5,930 bases of DNA from an uncultured Prevotellaceae bacterium (GTDB lineage Bacteria > Bacteroidota > Bacteroidia > Bacteroidales > Muribaculaceae). Below the pieces are notes generated by a model. It had not been told where the DNA came from, ran no database searches, and was given only the letters and a program-made list of their open reading frames with translations. The translations under genes and the position numbers were made by a program. The stretch spans positions 1-5,930 of the forward strand of contig CALBLR010000113.1 in NCBI GenBank assembly GCA_937896015.1. The letters are read 5' to 3'. Shown in pieces: positions 1-4,806 of this stretch. The number at the start of each line of letters is the position of its first letter. Position 1 is the stretch's first letter.

Positions 1-267
1 AACCGCGAAGAGAGGCTGAAGTTTGTGCTGGCAGCCTACAATGCTGGCATAGGCCACGTGGCCGACGCAATGGCCCTGGCCAAGAAATACGGCAAAGACC
101 CGCAAGTGTGGTATGACAATGTGGAGGAGGCCATATCGTGGAAGTCCAACCCCGACTTCTACAACGACCCAGTGTGCCGCTACGGATACTTCCGCGGCCG
201 CCAAACCATAGCCTACGTCAAGGAGGTGGAGCGGCACTACCACCACTACAAGAACAGACACAAGTGA
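1..267 (+). CDS. Lytic transglycosylase, C-terminal fragment (5' end outside window)
   Basis: The reading frame is open from base 1 to a TGA at 265-267, giving the last 88 residues of a longer protein. Near the visible start is LAAYNAGIGHV (about residues 10-20). This matches the AYNAG signature of family-1 (Slt/MltF-type) lytic transglycosylases, which cleave the MurNAc-GlcNAc bond of peptidoglycan to form 1,6-anhydro ends in the periplasm. The tail, with CRYGYFRGRQT followed by a helix rich in Tyr, His and Lys, resembles the C-terminus of MltF-like Bacteroidota proteins. The catalytic Glu and any signal peptide would lie upstream, outside the window, so the MltF-like assignment rests on the tail alone. 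A GTG at 25 is inside the domain and is not the true start. The DUF3332 gene follows after 39 bp with no visible promoter, so the two may be co-transcribed. Confidence 0.86.
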   Translation, partial: NREERLKFVLAAYNAGIGHVADAMALAKKYGKDPQVWYDNVEEAISWKSNPDFYNDPVCRYGYFRGRQTIAYVKEVERHYHHYKNRHK

Positions 268-306
268 ACGATAACGTAAACAGAAACATCAAAAAAACAT
301 AGAATT

Positions 307-852
307 ATGAAAAAGACTTATTTAACAACGGCGGTGGTGCTCGCACTTGCCTCATCGATAACGATGAACTCATGCATTGGCAGCTTTGCACTCACCAACA
401 AGGTGCTGGCCTGGAACAAGCAGATAGGCAGCAAGTTTGTCAACGCGCTCGTGTTTGTGGGCCTGCACATTCTGCCCGTTTACGAGCTGTCGTTTGTAGC
501 CGACATCCTGGTTATAAACTCGATTGAGTTCTGGTCGGGCGACAACCCAGTGACTGCAAGCACCCGCGTTATCGACGGCAAAGACGCCAAATATCTGGTG
601 AAGTGCGACAAGTCGGGCTACACCATCACCAACCTCAGCGACAAAAGTGTGGTGAAGTTTGACTACAACAGCGCCGACAACTCATGGTCGCTCAATGCCA
701 ATGGCAAAAGCACCAAATTCATGCAGTTTGTCGACGACTCGCACGTGAAGATGATCACACCCAACGGCGACTTCACGACCGTGGAGCTGAGCCAAGAAGG
801 CCTTATGGCCTATGAGCAGCTGGCCAACGGCACTCTCTACGCAATGAAGTAG
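307..852 (+). CDS. DUF3332 family putative lipoprotein
   Basis: A complete 181-residue protein. It starts with a short signal peptide (MKKTY, then a hydrophobic stretch at about residues 7-19) ending at Cys23 in the context MNSC. This is an imperfect lipobox, but plausible for a Bacteroidota lipoprotein. The CIGSFALTNKVLAWN block straight after the Cys and the hydrophobic stretch at about 45-75 ending in NSIEFWSG are the core of the DUF3332 family as I know it. Residues 80-181 look like a hydrophilic, beta-rich domain. No acidic export signal follows the Cys, so an inner-facing or periplasmic location is more likely than the cell surface (inference). The family function is unknown. The start is the only sensible ATG before the signal peptide; it has an A-rich leader (CATCAAAAAAACAT) and no Shine-Dalgarno. 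It lies just downstream of the lytic transglycosylase, and transcription should end at the strong hairpin at 877-910. Confidence 0.88.
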   Translation: MKKTYLTTAVVLALASSITMNSCIGSFALTNKVLAWNKQIGSKFVNALVFVGLHILPVYELSFVADILVINSIEFWSGDNPVTASTRVIDGKDAKYLVKCDKSGYTITNLSDKSVVKFDYNSADNSWSLNANGKSTKFMQFVDDSHVKMITPNGDFTTVELSQEGLMAYEQLANGTLYAMK

Positions 853-876
853 CCCAGTTCAAATAAAACATGCCAC

Positions 877-910
877 AAAAAGCAGTTACGAATCCGTAAC
901 TGCTTTTTTT
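877..910. terminator. Bidirectional intrinsic terminator between convergent genes
   Basis: A perfect inverted repeat: AGCAGTTACG (881-890) pairs with CGTAACTGCT (895-904) around a 4-nt AATC loop. The stem extends with AAAA (877-880) against TTTT (905-908). On the + strand the stem runs into a T-tract ending at 910, which suits termination of the DUF3332 gene. On the - strand it runs into T residues too, so it can also stop transcription arriving from the exonuclease side. Confidence 0.88.
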
Positions 911-933
911 CATATTGCGACATTAAAAGCGGA

Positions 934-954
934 ATTTGGATTTGCGATCCAAAT
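934..954. repeat. Small perfect hairpin in convergent intergenic region
   Basis: ATTTGGAT (934-941) and ATCCAAAT (947-954) form a perfect 8-bp inverted repeat around a 5-nt loop. No T-tract follows on either strand, so it is not a classical terminator. It lies between two terminator-like structures and may be a 3'-end stabilising hairpin or chance AT-rich symmetry. Confidence 0.45.
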
Positions 955-964
955 CAGAAACGCA

Positions 965-1019
965 TAAAAGGCCATTGGAGTACAGACTGATTGAGGCTTC
1001 AAATATTTTCTAATGGCCT
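965..1019 (-). terminator. Possible terminator or 3' hairpin of the exonuclease gene
   Basis: AGGCCATT (969-976) is the exact reverse complement of AATGGCCT (1012-1019), giving an 8-bp stem around a 35-nt loop. On the - strand the stem is followed at once by a short T run (complement of 966-968) and lies about 40 nt past the exonuclease stop codon. The long loop makes it weaker than the hairpin at 877-910, which probably acts as backup. Confidence 0.42.
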
Positions 1020-1057
1020 CTTTTTGCTGTTCAGATTCAATGCCTAAATCTTTAAAA

Positions 1058-1552
1058 TTAGAGGAGCTGCAGTGCGATGGCGGCGCACGCTTCGGCGTCG
1101 GCCAGGGCGTGGTGGTGCTTGGTGAGGTCGTAGCCGCAATATGCGGCCACCGTCTGCAGCTGGTGGTTGGGCAGCCGCTTGCCAAGCTTGGCTCTTGAGG
1201 CACGGCAGGTACAATAGAAGCGGTAGCCGGGATAGTCCATGCCATAGGTGCGGAATGCGGCCTTGAGGCAGCCTTCGTCAAACGGGCTGTTGTGGGCCAC
1301 AAGCGGCAGCCCCTCTATCTTTGGAGCTATCTGCCGCCATACGTCGGGAAATAGTGGAGCGCCCTCCACATCGTCGATGGTGAGGCCGTGCACCTGCGTG
1401 GTCCAATAGGTGAAATAGTCGGGTTCGGGGTAAATGAGGCTGTAAAAGCGGTCGACCACCTCACGTCCACGCACTATCACCACCCCAACGCTGCACACGC
1501 TTGAGCGGCTACCGTTGGCCGTTTCAAAATCAATGGCTGCAAAATCGTCCAT
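1058..1552 (-). CDS. DEDDh-family 3'-5' exonuclease (DnaQ/epsilon-like)
   Basis: A 164-residue stand-alone exonuclease domain. It carries all the DEDDh signatures: ExoI as IDFET with Asp8 and Glu10, ExoII in AHNSPFDEG with Asp92, and ExoIII in HHHALADAEA with His147 and Asp152 (H-x4-D). These residues bind two metal ions and remove 3' nucleotides from DNA or RNA. The protein has the size of small DnaQ-like proteins often annotated as DNA polymerase III epsilon, but it lacks the C-terminal polymerase-binding region of true epsilon. It is more likely a repair or clean-up nuclease than the replicative proofreader (inference). The ATG at 1552 lies just ahead of the first catalytic motif. The WYL regulator ends 30 bp upstream on the same strand, suggesting co-transcription. 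A different frame stays open past the stop codon; see findings. Confidence 0.94.
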   Translation of the reverse strand: MDDFAAIDFETANGSRSSVCSVGVVIVRGREVVDRFYSLIYPEPDYFTYWTTQVHGLTIDDVEGAPLFPDVWRQIAPKIEGLPLVAHNSPFDEGCLKAAFRTYGMDYPGYRFYCTCRASRAKLGKRLPNHQLQTVAAYCGYDLTKHHHALADAEACAAIALQLL

Positions 1553-1582
1553 AAGTCTATATTGTGTTCTTATATTGTTATT

Positions 1583-2494
1583 CTAATCATTCTCATACAT
1601 TTTCCACATTTCAGCCACCCACTGATGCATCTCGTGCCGCAGTGCGGCGGGGCTGATGACCTCAATCATGCCGCCGGCGCGCAGCAATTCCATCACAAAG
1701 TCGTAGGTCACGCACAGATATAGCTCAAAATCGGCGTAGCCTGGACCAGAACCAATCTCCCTTTGCGACTGGTGCAGCGGCAGCGAGCGCATGTAGTGCC
1801 GATGCTGACCGTAGGCCCGCACCACCACACGCTCGGGCTTGGCCTCACTGTCGAGCACAACGCCAAAGTAGGTCATGAAATATGACTTGGCGTCAAAGTC
1901 ATCGGGCAGCCTGAAGCTGGAGCCAGTCTCGGTCACGGCTTCAATGCGGTCGAGCCCATAGATGCGCATTTCACTCTTTCCCACATTTCTTGCAAGCATA
2001 TACCAGCGCCGCTGAAACATTTTAAGGCAATATGGCTCGACGGCAAACGTGTATGGCCGGCCGAACTCAAATCCCTTGTAGGTGATGTCAACCACGCGGT
2101 TGCTTTTCATTGCCGACATAATCTCGGGCAGGAAATTGCGGCTCGACGGAATGTCTTCAGCTATGATGCGCCCGCTGAGCGACAGGTTTTGCGACAAGGC
2201 TGTGGCCGTGGTGTAGGTGTCGAGCAGCCAGCGGTTGAGCTCGCCGCTGCGCAGAGCCTCGGGATTGGAGATGCGGTAGCGGTAGCCGCAGCGCCTTTGA
2301 CACTCAATATCGACGCCGAATATCATGAGAATGTCGCGCTTCCAGCGGTCGAACGTCTGTCGGGGCAGCGGCTGCCCGCCGCTCACGGTGTCGTCGGCCA
2401 CCCACTTGCCGTTGAGTTCCCTTAGCGACATTCCATGGTCGCCGGCCCTGTACAGAGTGTTGAGCACCCAAACGTATTTTTCAAAAACTGTCAT
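1583..2494 (-). CDS. WYL-domain transcriptional regulator
   Basis: A 303-residue protein starting MTVFEKYVW. Residues about 1-75 look like an N-terminal winged-helix/HTH DNA-binding region. Residues about 120-190 form a WYL domain, with the namesake tripeptide as WYM (164-166) inside RRWYMLAR and a following GLDRI segment. Residues about 222-300 fit the C-terminal WCX region. WYL regulators are thought to sense ligands or nucleic acids through the conserved basic and aromatic surface, and they often control DNA-damage or defence genes (family knowledge). The frame is open further upstream, to an ATG at 2611. That longer start would run through the clpX terminator and the promoter-like -7 box at 2519-2526, and would add 39 residues with no HTH character, so 2494 was chosen. 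The exonuclease follows after 30 bp and is the likely co-regulated partner. The effector and targets cannot be read from the sequence. Confidence 0.92.
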   Translation of the reverse strand: MTVFEKYVWVLNTLYRAGDHGMSLRELNGKWVADDTVSGGQPLPRQTFDRWKRDILMIFGVDIECQRRCGYRYRISNPEALRSGELNRWLLDTYTTATALSQNLSLSGRIIAEDIPSSRNFLPEIMSAMKSNRVVDITYKGFEFGRPYTFAVEPYCLKMFQRRWYMLARNVGKSEMRIYGLDRIEAVTETGSSFRLPDDFDAKSYFMTYFGVVLDSEAKPERVVVRAYGQHRHYMRSLPLHQSQREIGSGPGYADFELYLCVTYDFVMELLRAGGMIEVISPAALRHEMHQWVAEMWKMYEND

Positions 2495-2518
2495 TCTTAC
2501 TCTTGATTGTTGCCGCTG

Positions 2519-2526
2519 CAAATATA
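2519..2526 (-). promoter_or_regulatory. Bacteroidota-type -7 promoter box for the WYL-exonuclease unit
   Basis: On the - strand the bases read TATATTTG followed by CAGCGG, an exact match to the Bacteroidota primary-sigma -7 consensus TAnnTTTG. It lies 24 nt before the ATG at 2494, giving a short leader with no Shine-Dalgarno. No good -33 TTTG is present at the usual 19-21 nt spacing; the nearest TTG is about 27 nt upstream. The call rests on the -7 box and its position between the clpX terminator and the WYL start. Confidence 0.66.
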
Positions 2527-2562
2527 CTAAATAACATGACTCATTCTGCGATGCAACTGCAC

Positions 2563-2609
2563 AAAAAAGCAATGCCCGCAAGGCTAAAGCAAGTCTTGCG
2601 GGCAATTGC
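2563..2609 (-). terminator. Intrinsic terminator of clpX (end of tig-clpP-clpX block)
   Basis: TGCCCGCAAG (2573-2582) pairs perfectly with CTTGCGGGCA (2595-2604). Alternatively the stem extends outward with GCAAT/ATTGC (2569-2573 and 2605-2609), leaving one bulged A. On the - strand the stem is followed by a run of six T (complement of 2563-2568). It begins about 26 nt past the clpX stop codon and separates clpX from the WYL gene. Confidence 0.88.
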
Positions 2610-2634
2610 ATATGTTTTATCCCAGTCGAGGGAA

Positions 2635-3882
2635 TTAATTCACGTCTTTAAGCACCTCGAAGTTTGACTTTTCGAGCTGCTCGGCCGCATAAGCCTTGTC
2701 GAGCACAAACGTCTTTTTACGCGACGACGGAATCTTATACATCGCCTCCATCATAATGGTCTCGAATATCGACCGAAGTCCGCGTGCACCCAGCTTATAC
2801 TCGATGGCTTTGTCGACAATGTAGTCGAGCGCGTCGTCGGCCACCGAAAACTTCACGCCATCCATGGCCATCAGTTTCTCATATTGGCGCACAATGGCGT
2901 TTTTGGGCTCGGTGAGAATGCGGCGCAAGTCTTCGCGCTTAAGCGGCTCAAGATTGGTGAGAATGGGCAGACGGCCAATGATTTCGGGAATCAGGCCATA
3001 TGAGCGCAAGTCTTGAGGGGTGACGAAGTGCAGCAGTTTCGACGACTCAATGCGGCGCATCTTGCTGTCGGTGCCGTAGCCCACAACATGGGTGTTGAGG
3101 CGCTGCGCGATTTTGCGCTCTATGCCCTCGAAGGCACCGCCGCACACAAAGAGGATGTTTTTAGTGTCGACAGGAATCATCTTCTGCTCGGGGTGCTTGC
3201 GTCCGCCTTGCGGCGGCACGTTGACTATCGAGCCCTCGAGCAGCTTGAGCAGTCCCTGCTGCACGCCCTCGCCGCTCACGTCGCGCGTGATTGACGGGTT
3301 GTCGCCCTTACGGCCTATCTTGTCGATTTCATCTATGAACACGATGCCGCGCTCGGCCTCCTTCACATCGTAGTCGCAAGCCTGCAGCAGGCGGGTGAGC
3401 AGGCTTTCGATGTCCTCGCCCACATAGCCTGCCTGCGTGAGCACAGTGGCGTCAACTATGGCGAAAGGCACTTTCAGAAACTTGGCAATGGTCTTGGCCA
3501 GCAGCGTCTTTCCAGTGCCAGTGGGGCCGACGATGATGATGTTAGACTTTTCTATGTCCACATCGTCGTCTTGCGGCTGAAGCAGGCGCTTGTAGTGGTT
3601 ATACACAGCCACCGACAGATATTTTTTTGCGTCGTCCTGCCCTATAACATATTCATCGAGGTGCGCCTTGATTTCGGCGGGCTTGGGCAGCGACTTCAGG
3701 TCGAACTTTGGCTCAGAGCCAGAGTTGGAAGCCTGCTTCAAGTATTCGCGGGCAAGCTCATCGGCACGTTCGGCACACTCATTGCAGATGCAAACTCCCT
3801 CAATGCCAGGCATCAGCAGTTCCACCTCGCTCTGGCCGCGACCGCAGAAGCTGCAATGCAGCTCATCTTTTTTCTTTGCCAT
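2635..3882 (-). CDS. clpX: ATP-dependent Clp protease ATP-binding subunit ClpX
   Basis: A complete 415-residue AAA+ unfoldase that recognises, unfolds and threads substrates into ClpP in the cytoplasm. An N-terminal zinc-binding domain has Cys10, Cys13, Cys33 and Cys36; the gap between the pairs appears one residue longer than in E. coli. Next come Walker A GPTGTGKT (119-126), pore-1 loop GYVG (152-155), Walker B VFIDEID (181-187), pore-2 RKH (228-230), the arginine finger in [11 protein letters not shown] (Arg304) and sensor-2 GARGLR (365-370). The ClpP-docking IGF tripeptide is replaced by VGY (267-269), which I believe is usual in Bacteroidota. Length and ends match the family. clpP lies 29 bp upstream on the same strand, so the two are almost certainly one transcript. 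A strong terminator follows. recQ, which I recall next to clpX in several Bacteroides genomes, is absent here. Confidence 0.98.
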   Translation of the reverse strand: MAKKKDELHCSFCGRGQSEVELLMPGIEGVCICNECAERADELAREYLKQASNSGSEPKFDLKSLPKPAEIKAHLDEYVIGQDDAKKYLSVAVYNHYKRLLQPQDDDVDIEKSNIIIVGPTGTGKTLLAKTIAKFLKVPFAIVDATVLTQAGYVGEDIESLLTRLLQACDYDVKEAERGIVFIDEIDKIGRKGDNPSITRDVSGEGVQQGLLKLLEGSIVNVPPQGGRKHPEQKMIPVDTKNILFVCGGAFEGIERKIAQRLNTHVVGYGTDSKMRRIESSKLLHFVTPQDLRSYGLIPEIIGRLPILTNLEPLKREDLRRILTEPKNAIVRQYEKLMAMDGVKFSVADDALDYIVDKAIEYKLGARGLRSIFETIMMEAMYKIPSSRKKTFVLDKAYAAEQLEKSNFEVLKDVN

Positions 3883-3911
3883 CTAATGTCTTATCAGTTT
3901 TTTGATTTGAT

Positions 3912-4589
3912 TTACTTGCTGCGCTCCAGAATTTTGTCGATCATGCCGTAGTCGAGGGCTTCGGCCGAAGTCATCCAGTGGTCGCGGTCGCTGTCGGCAT
4001 ACACCTTGTCGTAGGGCTGGCCTGAGTGGTCGGAAATGATGGTGTAGAGCTCTTTTTTGAGCTTCTGGATTTCGCGCGCGGTGATTTCGATGTCGGAGGC
4101 CTGGCCCTGCACGCCGCCCAGAGGCTGGTGAATCATTACGCGCGAGTGCTTGAGGGCAAAGCGCTTGCCCTTTTCACCGGCCACAAGCAGCACAGCGGCC
4201 ATCGAGGCGGCCATTCCGGTGCAGATGGTGGACACGTTGCTCTGCACATACTGCATGGTGTCGTAGATGCCAAGGCCGGCATACACCGAGCCGCCGGGAG
4301 AGTTGATGTAGATCGACACGTCCTTGCCGGGGTCGGTGGAGTCGAGGAACAGCAGCTGCGCTTGAATCACATTGGCTGTATAGTCGTCGATTTGCGTGCC
4401 GAGGAATATGATGCGGTCCATCATCAGGCGCGAGAACACGTCCATCTGAGCCACATTTAGCTTGCGCTCTTCGATGATGGTGGGCGAAATGTAGCTGTCG
4501 CTGACAGCCTGTGAATACTGGTCGAGAGCGAGGCCGCTCATGCCCAGATGCTTTACCGCGTAGTTGCGGAATTCGCTTTTACTTTCCAT
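3912..4589 (-). CDS. clpP: ATP-dependent Clp protease proteolytic subunit ClpP
   Basis: A complete 225-residue serine protease subunit that forms the double-heptamer degradation chamber for ClpX-delivered substrates. The catalytic triad is Ser129 in GMAASMAA, His154 in MIHQP and Asp203 in DRDHW. The spacing (25, then 49 residues) equals that of E. coli ClpP. The oxyanion-hole motif SPGGSV is at 97-102. The roughly 35 residues ahead of the conserved core are longer than in E. coli and probably include a removable propeptide (inference). The ATG at 4589 has the A-rich leader CATCAAAAAAAGA, typical of Bacteroidota, and no Shine-Dalgarno. The gene sits between tig and clpX on the same strand. The 217-bp gap to tig holds three tandem stem-loops that could control read-through or mRNA processing into clpPX. 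Confidence 0.98.
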   Translation of the reverse strand: MESKSEFRNYAVKHLGMSGLALDQYSQAVSDSYISPTIIEERKLNVAQMDVFSRLMMDRIIFLGTQIDDYTANVIQAQLLFLDSTDPGKDVSIYINSPGGSVYAGLGIYDTMQYVQSNVSTICTGMAASMAAVLLVAGEKGKRFALKHSRVMIHQPLGGVQGQASDIEITAREIQKLKKELYTIISDHSGQPYDKVYADSDRDHWMTSAEALDYGMIDKILERSK

Positions 4590-4627
4590 TCTTTTTTTGA
4601 TGTGTTTACGGTTATTTCTAATTAAAA

Positions 4628-4645
4628 GTCAACTGCAATTTTGAC
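4628..4645. repeat. Operator-like inverted repeat upstream of clpP
   Basis: GTCAA (4628-4632) and TTGAC (4641-4645) form a perfect 5-bp inverted repeat with an 8-nt AT-rich centre, ending about 39 nt before the clpP ATG. It could be a regulator-binding site or a small third stem-loop directly next to the hairpin at 4646-4673. The arms are short enough for chance. Confidence 0.33.
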
Positions 4646-4673
4646 GTTACAGGCCGTAGCGGCCTTCGGTAAC
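4646..4673. repeat. Stem-loop in tig-clpP gap
   Basis: AGGCCG (4651-4656) pairs with CGGCCT (4660-4665) around a 3-nt loop. GTTAC (4646-4650) pairs with GTAAC (4669-4673) below it, leaving a 3-nt one-sided bulge (4666-4668). That makes 11 base pairs in 28 nt and should fold firmly in RNA from either strand. No T-tract follows on the - strand, so it is not a textbook terminator. Confidence 0.55.
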
Positions 4674-4675
4674 AA

Positions 4676-4712
4676 ATGGAGCGGCAAGAAAATTAACCCT
4701 TTGCCGCTCCAT
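4676..4712. repeat. Strong 12-bp hairpin in tig-clpP gap
   Basis: ATGGAGCGGCAA (4676-4687) and TTGCCGCTCCAT (4701-4712) are exact reverse complements around a 13-nt loop. On the - strand, where tig is transcribed, the stem is followed by TTGTT, a poor T-tract. It may act as a partial terminator or an RNA-processing/stability hairpin between tig (stop about 95 nt before it) and clpP. The bases between it and the tig stop (4713-4806) are GC-rich with no convincing gene. Confidence 0.6.
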
Positions 4713-4806
4713 GAATATTGTGTGAGTGCGCGCGCCGCCCTAATGAGAAGCCTTACCGCCAAAGCGGCTGTGCGGCCAGTCGGCGCCCGCCTCGAGAGAT
4801 TGCAAT

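Noticed and set aside
268..306. Separate promoter for the DUF3332 gene
   Set aside because: No TAnnTTTG-like box in the 39-bp gap; read-through from the transglycosylase gene is the simpler reading.
3013..3951. Several + strand open frames opposite clpX
   Set aside because: They are antisense shadows of a highly conserved gene, with low-complexity translations and no recognisable domains.
4026..4460. 144-codon + strand open frame opposite clpP
   Set aside because: A His/Gly/Val-rich antisense shadow of clpP; GC-rich third positions remove stop codons on the opposite strand.
4590..4645. TTGACT on the - strand as a sigma-70-like -35 box for clpP
   Set aside because: No matching -10 hexamer at 16-18 nt, and Bacteroidota do not use this consensus.
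4675..4710. Possible clpP promoter: TCCATTTG on the - strand resembles the TAnnTTTG -7 box
   Set aside because: The key A is missing, no TTTG lies 19-21 nt upstream, and the bases are part of or next to the 12-bp hairpin. clpP is more simply read from a tig promoter.
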